Of a stretch of 64,000 nucleotides of DNA, positions 10,259 through 21,002 are shown one piece after another. Source of the DNA: Chitinophaga sp. CF118 (GTDB taxonomy: Bacteria > Bacteroidota > Bacteroidia > Chitinophagales > Chitinophagaceae); NCBI RefSeq assembly GCF_900112615.1, contig NZ_FOMK01000003.1, positions 744,001 to 808,000 of the forward strand, given 5' to 3'. A program made the position numbers and the translations under genes. Each line of letters starts with the position of its first letter. The stretch's first letter is position 1. The notes beneath the pieces were generated by a model. It did no database searches and was not told the DNA's origin. It saw only the letters and a program-made list of their open reading frames with translations.

Positions 10259-10888
10259 ATGGAAAATAAAACCGGAAAACCAGAATTTTGGGAATCAGTC
10301 TTTATCGAAAAGCAGGAGATGTGGGGCTTCGAGCCATCAAATTCTGCCGTATTGACGAAGGACTTTTTTGTCCGGGAATCAGTAAAGAATATCCTGATTC
10401 CTGGAATTGGTTACGGACGGAATGCGCAAATTTTCAAAGACAACGGAATAACTGTAACAGGGATTGAGATATCGAAGACTGCTATTGAAATTGCAGGAAA
10501 ACATTACGGCACAGATATGACGATCTATCATGGTTCTGTAACTGCTATGCCATTTGATAATTGCCAATATGATGGAATATTCTGCTATGCTTTAATTCAT
10601 TTATTGGATAGTGACGAAAGAGAGAAATTAATCGGCGACTGCTATAATCAATTGGCAGAGAATGGGTACATGGTTTTTACAGTCATTTCGAAAGAAGCGC
10701 ATACCTATGGCAAGGGCAAATTTATTAGCAAGGATCGTTACGAAATATTTGATGGAGTCAAAATGTTTTTTTATGATAGAGAATCCATCCATACAGAGTT
10801 TGACAAAGCCGGACTATTTGAAATCATAGAAATTAACGAGAATTATCCATTTTTTTTAATTAAATGTAGAAAAGGCAGTAACCAGTAG
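10259..10888 (+). CDS. Class I SAM-dependent methyltransferase
   Basis: A 209-residue methyltransferase of the Methyltransf_11/TehB-like type. Motif I is ILIPGIGYGRNA near residue 42, motif II acidic end is VTGIEIS, and a post-motif block reads MPFDNCQYDGIFCYALIHLL. I chose the ATG at 10259 because GTGAG sits just upstream; a TTG at 10235 in the same frame would add eight residues. There is no signal peptide, so it acts in the cytoplasm. The methyl acceptor cannot be read from sequence; small-molecule or metalloid/thiol methylation is typical of relatives. It stands alone, converging with the SusR-like gene, whose stop is 14 bp away. Confidence 0.9.
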   Translation: MENKTGKPEFWESVFIEKQEMWGFEPSNSAVLTKDFFVRESVKNILIPGIGYGRNAQIFKDNGITVTGIEISKTAIEIAGKHYGTDMTIYHGSVTAMPFDNCQYDGIFCYALIHLLDSDEREKLIGDCYNQLAENGYMVFTVISKEAHTYGKGKFISKDRYEIFDGVKMFFYDRESIHTEFDKAGLFEIIEINENYPFFLIKCRKGSNQ

Positions 10889-10901
10889 GATATAGGCAGT
10901 G

Positions 10902-12512
10902 TCAATGATGGTTGATATCAATAAATTTAATTTCCATTATTCTCTGCTCAAAATCATTTGCAGGAACCAACGCCCGCGACTTAATCCTCATTTTATAAGT
11001 ATATATCGTGCTAACGCTATAATCCAGTATTTGGGCTATGGCCTCATGCTCATTTATTCCGAGGCGTATTAAGGCGAATATCCTGAGCGTAGCATTGAGC
11101 GTTTCATCGGATTTCGGCCAAATTTGATCTTCCTTTTTTAAAAGTGCATTAAAAGATGCGATGAAATTAGGGAACATCGTTAAAAAAACGGTATCAAGCA
11201 TGTTGTATAAATTCCCTTTTTCTTCTTCGATATGAACGTTGTTTAAAAAAAGGTTGACGTCTTTATATTTTCCCAGTTTGATATTGTGCAGGGTTTTGTG
11301 TTTTATTCTATCTAACGTTTCTATATATGATGAACACGTTTTAAAAAACAACCCGATAAGTTCCTCCTTTATTTTAGAAGATTCCCAGAGTTTTCCATTT
11401 ACACTTTCCAGTTCATTGTTTTTTATCTTTATCATCAGTTCGTTTGCTTTGATCCGCAATATTTGCCTCCGGTAAATAACCAGCATAAAAAACAATATGA
11501 CGGCAACGATCAGAAAGGTCAAAAAGCCTATGAGCAGCTTATCTTTTTCATGTTGTTTCTCATCGATCATTTTACCCGCAATCAATGGTAACATCGATTC
11601 GATCTGTACTGCATGATTTCTGGCGCCATAAAGCCTGGCGTTACGGGAAGCTTCCTGCATGAAGATATAAGCATCGCTTGTTTTACCCAATTTAAACATT
11701 TCCTGCCCGAGTAAAAATATAGCAAGTGTTTCTTTGGTTGAGGAACGAATATCATTTATCGCAGCAAGCGTAAGAAAAAGTATCCGGTCGTGACCCGTAT
11801 AGGCATAACTAATTCTGGTAGCTACCATCGCAATATTGTGTTCAGGCAGGTGATGCTGGATAATAATATTATAGAAAAAATCGGGAGTTAAATTTTTATG
11901 TTTTACTGAATCCGCAAGGAAGGCAAGGTTGATAGTTCTCTCAAAATCATTGGCAGGAGTAACGATCTCGGCATTTTTAAAATCCTCCTCCGATTGCTTG
12001 TAATAGCTCCGTGAAAAATAAGCATCGTTATCATAGGCTGCAATACCAGCATTCAGCCGCGCCCGCAAGAACAGGTAATCGGTTTTGAGTGAGTTGGACA
12101 ACTCTCTGGCATCTATTTCCCTGGTAATGTCGAAAGCTTCTTTATAAAATCCTGAATTAAGTAAAGTGCTTCCCAACATCATCTTGCTCCGGATCAGAAT
12201 GTCCTTTTTCTTAAACTTCTCCGAAATGTCGATCATCCTTTTAATGTAAACAAATGCAGAATCGAATTTAAAGGACTCGTACTCTTCAAAAATCTTTGAA
12301 TAAAGGTCGAACTGTGCATTGAAATTTGTGCTGTCCGTATGAAGCAACTGAAACCGCAGTAGGTTTATTCGCTTTTCTTTGTTCTGATCGTAAAGGTTTT
12401 CTCTGGCAAGCTCAGATTTCAGGATCGTTAAAAGGCTGTCTGATTTTGGGTTTTGCGAATATCCATTAAAACTTGTGAGCAAAAAAAGTGAAGCAAATAA
12501 TATTTTATTCAT
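10902..12512 (-). CDS. SusR-like transmembrane regulator (DUF6377 type)
   Basis: A 536-residue regulator built like SusR of Bacteroides. It has a signal peptide (MNKILFASLFLLTSFNGYSQ), a helical TPR-like periplasmic region (about residues 40-320), one transmembrane helix (LLIGFLTFLIVAVILFFMLV, about 326-345), a coiled coil, and a cytoplasmic C-terminal DNA-binding domain with a LuxR-like HTH (EHEAIAQILDYSVSTIYTYK). Family members sense oligosaccharides in the periplasm and activate an adjacent susCD operon. Here it is divergent from a SusC/SusD pair with 468 bp between them, including two phased repeats. That strongly suggests it controls this pair. Confidence 0.9.
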   Translation of the reverse strand: MNKILFASLFLLTSFNGYSQNPKSDSLLTILKSELARENLYDQNKEKRINLLRFQLLHTDSTNFNAQFDLYSKIFEEYESFKFDSAFVYIKRMIDISEKFKKKDILIRSKMMLGSTLLNSGFYKEAFDITREIDARELSNSLKTDYLFLRARLNAGIAAYDNDAYFSRSYYKQSEEDFKNAEIVTPANDFERTINLAFLADSVKHKNLTPDFFYNIIIQHHLPEHNIAMVATRISYAYTGHDRILFLTLAAINDIRSSTKETLAIFLLGQEMFKLGKTSDAYIFMQEASRNARLYGARNHAVQIESMLPLIAGKMIDEKQHEKDKLLIGFLTFLIVAVILFFMLVIYRRQILRIKANELMIKIKNNELESVNGKLWESSKIKEELIGLFFKTCSSYIETLDRIKHKTLHNIKLGKYKDVNLFLNNVHIEEEKGNLYNMLDTVFLTMFPNFIASFNALLKKEDQIWPKSDETLNATLRIFALIRLGINEHEAIAQILDYSVSTIYTYKMRIKSRALVPANDFEQRIMEIKFIDINHH

Positions 12513-12980
12513 ATAGATCTGAGATCTAGTTTAAGTAATGCGGAATTTTTCCGCCCCTGTACAGAGGAAGTTCCCAACAATTGTTTTTCAATCCGAAATT
12601 AATTAACCGGTTTTAAAAATGCAGCACCAACCATTTTTTTGCCAGCCTGTAATTACGGTGGAAGCCTCAACAGCTGATCCAGGTGCTTTTTTAGCGGTTA
12701 AAAAGTACGGTTTTTTGCCTTGTAATTTGGTGGAAACATTCCAATAGCCTTAGATTTTTCGCCACAGAAATCTGTATAAAAGATTGATTGTTAATTATAT
12801 AGTTTAAAAAACAGTTAGATTTTTTTACCTGACTGAGTTATTGCAGCTTAACACGCCTAATTAGTGATTTAATTTGACACGCCATTTAGAACGCCATGAC
12901 GGGCGGTGGCATCACCAATCATCAGCTGCAGCGATGAACGATGAAATTCCCACGTTTATGAACCAATTAAGCAGACCGTT
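12513..12980. promoter_or_regulatory. Divergent regulatory region with phased direct repeats
   Basis: This 468-bp region separates the SusR-like gene from susC. It holds two copies of TGTAATT(AC/T)GGTGGAA, at 12648-12663 and 12721-12735, each preceded by TTTTTTGCC. The start-to-start distance is 73 bp, close to seven helical turns, so both sites face the same side of the DNA. Further down, ACACGCC occurs at 12851-12857 and 12877-12883. A chance-sized reading frame (12934-12990) overlaps the susC ATG. The repeats are probably activator sites; this is inference. Confidence 0.6.
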
Positions 12981-15971
12981 ATGCCAATAAAAATTCTACG
13001 ATTATTAAGTTGTTTCGCCATTATTCTTGCTCATGCCACCCCGGTATTCTCGCAAAACAGGGTCATAGATGGAAAAGTAATTGATTCGGCTACTACAAGT
13101 CCATTGCCTGGAGTGACTATCAGGATTGGAGGAACCCACTCCGGAACCACAACCGACGCAAATGGTTCATTCCGGTTGACGGTGACAGCAGCAGACCAGG
13201 TGTTCATCTTTTCCTCTATTGACTATACTTCGCAAACGGTTCCTATAACCAATCTTAACACCTTATTGGTGAAGCTGGCTCCATTGAGTCGTGAACTTAA
13301 AGGCGTTGAGGTCATCAGTGTTGGTTACGGCACCCTGGATAGGAGAGAAGTATCGAGTGCAATAACGCATGTGAGCGCTAAGGAACTGAAATCCGTCGCA
13401 AGTAATAATCCCTTAATGTCCTTACAGGGAAAAGTGGCAGGATTAACCATCTCTAATACGTCTACGGCCGATCCCAACTCCTCACCGAGTGTCCAGCTGC
13501 GGGGTGTATCATCACGTAGTGCCGGTTTGGGGCCGCTATATGTTGTGAACGGGGTGCCGGGTGGTAATATCGATAACATCAACCAAAATGATATCGAATC
13601 GATCGATGTGCTTAAAGGCGGTGCGGCATCGGCTATCTATGGTACCCGCGGTAGTAATGGCGTTATCATTATCACCACCAAAAAGGGCACAGGCGATTCA
13701 AAATTGATTTACAACGGCTATGTCAGTTTTGATAAACTCACTAAAATACCGGATGTGCTCAGTGCCAGCGATTTCCGTAAGTACCGGGTTAATGCCACGC
13801 CGGCCCGGGGTATTGACTATGGGGCCAATACCAACTGGTTGAAAGCCGTTACCCGTTCGCCTGCATACGGACACAAACACACCTTACAGCTTTCAGGCGG
13901 TACAGCCCGTGATAACTATTTTGCCTCTGCCGACTACCGGGATGCCAGCGGCATCGACCTGCGTGCCTACAAAAAGGAATATGGCGCCCGTCTAAATGTG
14001 AATCATAGCTCAAAAGAAAATGTCTACACCGCTTCCCTGAACGTTGCGCCAAGGTATATGCATACCAGCAACTCCGATCAGGGAAATTTTAACAACGCCA
14101 TTACACTTAACCCTACCTTGCCTGTTTACGACAGCACAGGCTATCATTATATTAATACCGGTTTTTTCGCAAACAATCCGGTCGAAAATGCCCGGCTTAT
14201 TAAAAGTGAGGCAGAGATAAAGGAACTGGATATAAGCGGCTCCCTGAAGGTGAATATCCTTAAAAATCTGAGTTCGACAATAACTATATCCGGAATCAAA
14301 TCATCCTACAAAAATCTGTATTTCACACCGTCTACCCTTACAACCATCGTTCATGCCGGCCAGACAACCAAGACCAACTATGCCTCACAGGAGCAACAGG
14401 ATAACGACCAGAAGAACATCGAGTGGTTAATCAATTACGCGCTCAACATTAAAAGAAACCACTTTAAGGTATTAGGAGGGTATTCGTACAGCTATTTCAA
14501 TTACCAGCAGTTCAGCGCCAATAACTACGATTTTCCGTTCGATACGTTCCTGTGGAACAACCTTGGCTCGGGTACCTGGAATGGCGGCGATAAGGGTAAC
14601 GGTCAAAACGCTGCATCCTCTACCCAGAATGATTCCCGCCTGGCGGCATTTTTCGGCAGGGTAAACTATGATTTTGACAACAAATACATCCTTACCGTGA
14701 GCATCAGGCGCGAAGGTTCATCAAAATTTGGTGCCAACAACAAATGGGGTAACTTCCCTGCTGTATCTGCAGCATGGCGTATCTCCGATGAAGGATTTCT
14801 AAAAAACAAATTCAGCTGGCTGAACGATCTGAAACTGAGGGCCGATTATGGCGTAACCGGTAACCAGGATTTTGGCAATTACCTGTCGCTGCTGTTATAT
14901 GGTGGTTATGGCTATTTCCCCTTCGACGGTACTACATACCAGGTTTATGGTCCGTCGCAGAATATCAACCCTAACCTGGGCTGGGAGAAGGCCATCAACT
15001 TTAACGCTGGTATCGACTTTGAAATATTCAACAGCCGTTTATCAGGTTCGCTGAACTATTACGTGCGTACCAACAAAGACCTGCTGGGTTATTACAATGT
15101 GCCGCTTCCGCCAAACCCTCAGTCACAAACCTTTACTAATGTGGGCACAATGAAGAACTCAGGGTTGGAAGTCCAGTTGAATGCGGAGGCAATAAAGGGC
15201 GACGCATTTAGTTACAATATATCATTTGCAACAGCTTTCAATAATAACAAATTCATTTCCTTCTCCAATAAACTTTATCAGGGTACTCCTTTTCAGGATC
15301 TGGCAGGTTTGCCTTCTCCAGGTAGCCCTGGTACTATCCAACGTTTGCAGGAAGGCCACCGCATCGGGGAGTTTTATATGTTAAAGTCAGCAGGTGTGGA
15401 TGCAACCGGCGCATTGCTGGTTTATAAAAAGGACGGAACTGTGGTAGTAGCTAATCAGGCGAATGCAGACGATAAGCAGTTTGTTGGCAATGGCCTGCCT
15501 AAATTTTCCGGCTCGCTAGGCAATACGTTCCGATATAAGAACTGGGACCTTAACCTCTTCTTCAGAGGGAACTTTGGCTATAAGCTATTCAACATGCAGG
15601 CTTTTTATATAGGTACTCCGGCAACACAATCTGATGCCAATACCTTAAGATCGGCCTACGATCCAAAAAGCAAATATTCAAAGCTTACCAATTCGTCAAC
15701 TACATCGCTTGCCTCAGATTATTTCCTTGAATCGGGTTCCTTTGTCAAGATCGATAATGTAACCCTGGGTTATAGCCGTGAAATTAATTCTAAATACCTG
15801 CGTGCCTTTAGGATTTATGCTGCAGCAACCAACCTGTATACCTTCACTGGCTTTAAGGGTGGTGACCCGGATCTGTACCCCATTAACGGATTAACACCCG
15901 GTGTTCAGGGTAATTTGAACTTTTACCCGGCTACAATCCAGATTTTGGCAGGCTTACAGGCAACATTCTAA
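12981..15971 (+). CDS. SusC/RagA-family TonB-dependent outer-membrane transporter
   Basis: A 996-residue transporter with a signal peptide ending VFSQ. A carboxypeptidase-regulatory-like domain spans about residues 25-105 (VIDGKVIDSATTSPLPGVTI) and a TonB box-like VEVISVGYGT lies near 112. The plug follows, with the family signature YGTRGSNGVIIITTKKG near residue 220, and a C-terminal barrel ends in an aromatic-Phe strand (ILAGLQATF). It lacks the N-terminal STN domain, so it is not expected to signal to an anti-sigma factor; this fits control by the SusR-like protein. It forms a 19-bp-spaced operon with SusD. No glycosidase is present, so the ligand is unknown. Confidence 0.95.
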   Translation: MPIKILRLLSCFAIILAHATPVFSQNRVIDGKVIDSATTSPLPGVTIRIGGTHSGTTTDANGSFRLTVTAADQVFIFSSIDYTSQTVPITNLNTLLVKLAPLSRELKGVEVISVGYGTLDRREVSSAITHVSAKELKSVASNNPLMSLQGKVAGLTISNTSTADPNSSPSVQLRGVSSRSAGLGPLYVVNGVPGGNIDNINQNDIESIDVLKGGAASAIYGTRGSNGVIIITTKKGTGDSKLIYNGYVSFDKLTKIPDVLSASDFRKYRVNATPARGIDYGANTNWLKAVTRSPAYGHKHTLQLSGGTARDNYFASADYRDASGIDLRAYKKEYGARLNVNHSSKENVYTASLNVAPRYMHTSNSDQGNFNNAITLNPTLPVYDSTGYHYINTGFFANNPVENARLIKSEAEIKELDISGSLKVNILKNLSSTITISGIKSSYKNLYFTPSTLTTIVHAGQTTKTNYASQEQQDNDQKNIEWLINYALNIKRNHFKVLGGYSYSYFNYQQFSANNYDFPFDTFLWNNLGSGTWNGGDKGNGQNAASSTQNDSRLAAFFGRVNYDFDNKYILTVSIRREGSSKFGANNKWGNFPAVSAAWRISDEGFLKNKFSWLNDLKLRADYGVTGNQDFGNYLSLLLYGGYGYFPFDGTTYQVYGPSQNINPNLGWEKAINFNAGIDFEIFNSRLSGSLNYYVRTNKDLLGYYNVPLPPNPQSQTFTNVGTMKNSGLEVQLNAEAIKGDAFSYNISFATAFNNNKFISFSNKLYQGTPFQDLAGLPSPGSPGTIQRLQEGHRIGEFYMLKSAGVDATGALLVYKKDGTVVVANQANADDKQFVGNGLPKFSGSLGNTFRYKNWDLNLFFRGNFGYKLFNMQAFYIGTPATQSDANTLRSAYDPKSKYSKLTNSSTTSLASDYFLESGSFVKIDNVTLGYSREINSKYLRAFRIYAAATNLYTFTGFKGGDPDLYPINGLTPGVQGNLNFYPATIQILAGLQATF

Positions 15972-15990
15972 ACAACTAACCGGTACAGAG

Positions 15991-17718
15991 ATGAAAAAGA
16001 ATTATAAAAATTATATAGTAAATGCCGCTTTGATCACCTTGTTGATTTTGGGCGGTTGCACAAAACTTGATGAGCATGTTTATGACAAAGTAGACGTGTC
16101 GCAGTTCCTCACCAGACGTGATGATGTGATCAGAGATTTTTTACGGCCATTTGAACACGCCTACTGGAGCATCCAGGGGAATGATATTTATGCAGTAGGG
16201 GAGAATTCTACCGACGAGATAGGTACCTACAACCGTCAGGGCGACTGGCAGGACGGAAACTATTACCAGCGCATGCACTATCATACCTGGACTACGCAGG
16301 ATGGTTTCGCCAACGGTGCCTGGACTGCTTTTTACCAGGGCATCGTACTCTCCACGAACTCCCTGCAGGATATGGAAGGGATAACTGACCCGGCTAAACT
16401 AAACATTACGGCAATCGAGCTGGCCGATTTTAAAGCCGAACTCAGAACACTCAGAGCCTGGTTTTATTTAAGAGCATTTGATTTTTACCGCAATATCGAA
16501 ATTATAACCGACGTAAAGCATACCACCACCGGCAACAAGCAGTCAACCCCGGAGGAAACCTTCAATTACATTGAGTCGGAGTTGAAAGCGGCGCTGCCAG
16601 ATCTTCCAAAACATGAAACATTGGGCGAAAAAGGCATCGGCCGGTGGACACAGGCCGGAGCAGCGGCATTACTTGTACGCCTGTATCTTAATGCCAAAGT
16701 ATACATCAATCAGGACAAATTCAGCGATTGCGCCACGGTTTGCCAGGACATCATAGATGGTAAATACGGTACCTATCAGCTTGATACCCGCTGGGATGCG
16801 CCGTTTGATTTTACTAATACTACGCTTAATTCAGAAACGATTTATGGCTTCCCATCCAGTCTTTCACGTACGCATTGGCAATATGATGGTGGCATGTATT
16901 TCTTTGCAATGACCTACGACGCGGCGCCATTATATTGTGGCTTTACGGATTTTGGTCAGGCTAACCCGAAGTATGCGCTTCAACCTGGCAGAGATATCGA
17001 TAGCGTTGAATATAACTTTAAACTAGGCAAGCCTTTTGTTAAGTTCCAGCACTATCCCGACGACTATCGCCTGAAACTTTATAAAAACCTGGGCAACAGT
17101 AAACGTGAAGGCATGTTTCTGTACGGCTACCTGCCATATCAGCGTGGAGCCGTTACCGATACCGTTCGTGGCAATAAGGGCTCTTATCCGTTGTTTATCC
17201 GCGATCAGGTTGGATGGTTCCTCGATTCAAAACCTGGACAACCAATTGCAGATAAGGAATCAAATATGAATCATGCCGATCATAACTCGGGTGTCTTCTT
17301 CCTCAAATATCCTTTATATCCAACTCCCGATCCTAACCGTATTACAGCAGCCTACGCTGAAATACGGTTGTCGGAAATCTATTATTCATTGGCTGAATGT
17401 AAATACCGCACAGGAGATAAGGCAGGTGCAGCAATATTGCTGAATGCGGTGCGCATGCGAAACTATCCGGCCGGTTCCCCAAGTCTGTATAAAGCAGATG
17501 GCAGTCAGCTCGACGATCAGGAAATACTTGATGAATGGGGACGCGAGTTTTTAGGTGAGAACCGCCGCCGTACTGATTTGATCCGCTGGGGCGTATTTAG
17601 CACCGGTACCTGGTGGGATAAACAACCCGATGTCGATAACCATACTGCCATATTCCCAATAGGTCGCAATATCATGGGTGCTAACCCACAATTCGTTCAA
17701 AACCCAGGCTATAAATAA
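15991..17718 (+). CDS. SusD/RagB-family nutrient-binding lipoprotein
   Basis: A 575-residue SusD-like lipoprotein with signal peptide and lipobox LILGGC near residue 24. It shows the helical SusD N-terminal pattern (AELRTLRAWFYLRAFDFYRN) and the C-terminal family block (EILDEWGREFLGENRRRTDLIRWG). Anchored on the cell surface, it would sit as a lid on the SusC channel encoded upstream and capture oligosaccharides. It closes the operon; a strong hairpin follows 134 bp later. Substrate unknown. Confidence 0.95.
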   Translation: MKKNYKNYIVNAALITLLILGGCTKLDEHVYDKVDVSQFLTRRDDVIRDFLRPFEHAYWSIQGNDIYAVGENSTDEIGTYNRQGDWQDGNYYQRMHYHTWTTQDGFANGAWTAFYQGIVLSTNSLQDMEGITDPAKLNITAIELADFKAELRTLRAWFYLRAFDFYRNIEIITDVKHTTTGNKQSTPEETFNYIESELKAALPDLPKHETLGEKGIGRWTQAGAAALLVRLYLNAKVYINQDKFSDCATVCQDIIDGKYGTYQLDTRWDAPFDFTNTTLNSETIYGFPSSLSRTHWQYDGGMYFFAMTYDAAPLYCGFTDFGQANPKYALQPGRDIDSVEYNFKLGKPFVKFQHYPDDYRLKLYKNLGNSKREGMFLYGYLPYQRGAVTDTVRGNKGSYPLFIRDQVGWFLDSKPGQPIADKESNMNHADHNSGVFFLKYPLYPTPDPNRITAAYAEIRLSEIYYSLAECKYRTGDKAGAAILLNAVRMRNYPAGSPSLYKADGSQLDDQEILDEWGREFLGENRRRTDLIRWGVFSTGTWWDKQPDVDNHTAIFPIGRNIMGANPQFVQNPGYK

Positions 17719-17851
17719 TATATTACCTGCTGCCTCAAAACCTGACAAGAACCAGACAACAAACATCGGGCTCAGCGCAAATCACAAATACCAGTGAAGC
17801 AGCATTACTGCCTTTAATAACTTTTTCATTAAGCTATGCAGATATAAAATC

Positions 17852-17882
17852 GTAAATCCCCTTTTAACAGAAGGGGATTTAC
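17852..17882 (+). terminator. Strong hairpin terminator after susD
   Basis: A perfect 12-bp stem (GTAAATCCCCTT with AAGGGGATTTAC) closes a 7-nt loop and is followed by an A/T-rich tail. It lies 134 bp after the susD stop and probably ends the susCD transcript. Confidence 0.75.
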
Positions 17883-17963
17883 AATTAATTTTATAAAGAA
17901 TACTTTAAGGTTAACAGATAATTCCTCTTCCGGCATATGCTGTCTCAAATCCCAATAGTATTT

Positions 17964-18173
17964 CTAATAATTTTCATCCTTCCGGTTACTCATAGGTTTG
18001 TCAATTTTTTTCTGGATGCCCTGTCTTTCAGCTTCGGTTTTTACCAAAAACGAATGCATGTCTAAACAGAAAGCACAGCCATTAATTTGCGATGCCCTTA
18101 AATAAACCAGATCCCAATGTAAATGGCTTATAAACCGGTTTCTACAGAATTTACCAACACGATTTTTAAAATT
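17964..18173 (-). pseudogene. Remnant of an AhpD/carboxymuconolactone decarboxylase-family gene
   Basis: On the minus strand the frame encodes HLHWDLVYLRASQINGCAFC followed by LDMHS, which is the CxxC redox-active centre of AhpD-like alkylhydroperoxidases. After that the expected helical C-terminus is replaced by about 28 unrelated residues and a TAG at 17964. Upstream, a TAA stops the frame at 18174-18176. Only about 65 of the usual 150 codons survive, with no start, so it is a decayed copy. It sits directly downstream of the aldo/keto reductase gene on the same strand, an arrangement that may once have been an oxidative-stress operon. Confidence 0.75.
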
Positions 18174-18174
18174 T

Positions 18175-18229
18175 TACAACTTCACTAGCTGTATAGCAAT
18201 CGCGGAGGTTGTATAGCTAGTGAAGTGTA
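18175..18229 (-). terminator. Long inverted repeat after the aldo/keto reductase gene
   Basis: The arms CTTCACTAGCT (18180-18190) and AGCTAGTGAAG (18215-18225) match perfectly and extend outward with one bulge (TACA-A / TGTA). TGTATAGC occurs twice in the loop region. The element starts 5 bp after the reductase stop. It probably acts as its terminator, although the T-run is weak. Confidence 0.5.
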
Positions 18230-18233
18230 GCAA

Positions 18234-19580
<1,347 letters not shown>

Positions 19581-20486
19581 TCAGTTATTTGAATCCTTAA
19601 TTCTGTATTCGTTAGGACTATATCCAACATGTTGTTTAAAGAATCTTGTAAAATGCTGAGGATATTTAAATCCCAAGTCGTAGGCGATTTCGCTTAAAAG
19701 CTTAGTTCGATCAAATATTTTTTCCTTGGCTACGTCTATTATTTTAGTCTGTATATATTCTTGTGCGGATTTTCCAGTATCCTTCTTAATAAGGTCGCCA
19801 AAATAATTGGAAGACAAATGAAGTTCGTCGGCAAAATAAGCCACAGAAGGTAAGCCTATATTTTGCGGCTTATCTGATGTAAAATAACTATTTAACAACT
19901 CTTCAAATTTTTCCAGGATGCCTTTGTTTGCATTGCTCCGTGTTATGAATTGACGGTCATAAAAACGTACACAGTAATTTAGGAGAAGTTCAATATTGGA
20001 AACAATAATTTGTTTACTATGCTTATCAATCGACTGTTGTAACTCATATCCAATTTTTGAAAAACAATCCAACACAACATTTCGTTCCCGAGCTGATAAG
20101 TGCAGAGCTTCGCTCGAATTATAAGTAAAGAAATTATATTGATCAATATTTTTGGCGAGTAAAGTGCCGTGAATTAAATCGGGATGAAACACCAGGCCAT
20201 GACCTTGGGGCTGATAATACTCACCATAATTCTCCACATCTATGACCTGCCCGGGTGCAAGAAAAACCAATGTACGATCCTGATAGTCGTAAAGATTACG
20301 CCCATACTTTAAGTCTCCACAATTAACTTCTTTTAGAAAAATCGCATAAATCCCATAATTCATACGGCAACCTGGTCTTGGTTTTGCTTTTGAAAAATCC
20401 AGAACGCTTACCAATGGGTGCAGAGTTTCATGATTATTAAAATCATTGTATTCGCTGATACTATTAAAATTAAGTAACTGCTTCAT
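19581..20486 (-). CDS. AraC-family transcriptional regulator
   Basis: A 301-residue regulator with an N-terminal cupin-like sensor domain (about residues 20-150, including LVFLAPGQVIDVENYGEYY and HGLVFHPDLIHGT). The C-terminal pair of helix-turn-helices ends in LSEIAYDLGFKYPQHFTRFF. This type commonly controls a neighbouring oxidoreductase gene, here the aldo/keto reductase downstream. The effector is unknown. It is a full-length relative of the HTH remnant near 10.1 kb but clearly a different gene. Confidence 0.93.
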   Translation of the reverse strand: MKQLLNFNSISEYNDFNNHETLHPLVSVLDFSKAKPRPGCRMNYGIYAIFLKEVNCGDLKYGRNLYDYQDRTLVFLAPGQVIDVENYGEYYQPQGHGLVFHPDLIHGTLLAKNIDQYNFFTYNSSEALHLSARERNVVLDCFSKIGYELQQSIDKHSKQIIVSNIELLLNYCVRFYDRQFITRSNANKGILEKFEELLNSYFTSDKPQNIGLPSVAYFADELHLSSNYFGDLIKKDTGKSAQEYIQTKIIDVAKEKIFDRTKLLSEIAYDLGFKYPQHFTRFFKQHVGYSPNEYRIKDSNN

Positions 20487-20577
20487 ATCTTTTTAAGTAT
20501 TACGAACTACAAATCTACTAATTCTGGTGAGGCCATGATTTATTCCTAAAAAAACATTATACTCTTAAAATATAGTC

Positions 20578-20922
20578 CTATAGGGTACCGAGTGTAGTCC
20601 ATTGACAATCCTGCCAATCCGTAAACATATGAAAGATCAATCCAATCGCAATTATCCTTGTTTTACGAAATAGAAGCATTACAAAATAAGCAGCAATTGC
20701 ATAATAAGAATGGAGTGGATGATAACCAATGCTGCATCTTTCCGGATCAAAAATTGGTATAGCTAATAAATGGTCTGCATCTACCAGCATAGTAGCAATC
20801 ATTATTAGCCATGCCTGCTTCCATTGATTTTTAAAAAACATAAATGCTATCAGGCCTGGTGCTAAAAAATGCAGGCTATAGTGAACAACAGTCCGCATGA
20901 TATGAAAGAAATCAGGATTCAT
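20578..20922 (-). CDS. DUF6122-like small membrane protein
   Basis: A 114-residue protein with three to four hydrophobic helices and conserved-looking polar motifs HYSLHFLAPG, DADHLLAIPIFDPERCSIGYHPLH and FHMFTDWQDC. The His/Asp spacing resembles membrane metal-dependent hydrolases of the YdjM/DUF457 type, and I recall it as DUF6122. I chose the ATG at 20922; a TTG at 20943 in frame would add seven residues. Function unknown. Confidence 0.75.
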   Translation of the reverse strand: MNPDFFHIMRTVVHYSLHFLAPGLIAFMFFKNQWKQAWLIMIATMLVDADHLLAIPIFDPERCSIGYHPLHSYYAIAAYFVMLLFRKTRIIAIGLIFHMFTDWQDCQWTTLGTL

Positions 20923-20948
20923 AATGCCATAGTATAATCTCAATCAAA

Positions 20949-20972
20949 GAACCAGGACATTTGTCCTGGTTC
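20949..20972 (-). terminator. Terminator of the SusCD/thioredoxin operon
   Basis: GAACCAGGACA pairs with TGTCCTGGTTC in a tight hairpin. Read on the minus strand it is followed by TTTGATTG. It lies 30 bp after the thioredoxin-like gene stop. Confidence 0.7.
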
Positions 20973-21002
20973 CATCAAGATAATAGGGATAATTTAATTT
21001 TT

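Noticed and set aside
12934..12990. 18-codon frame overlapping the susC start at 12.98 kb
   Set aside because: No ribosome site and no reason to think it is translated; noted only because it overlaps the start codon.
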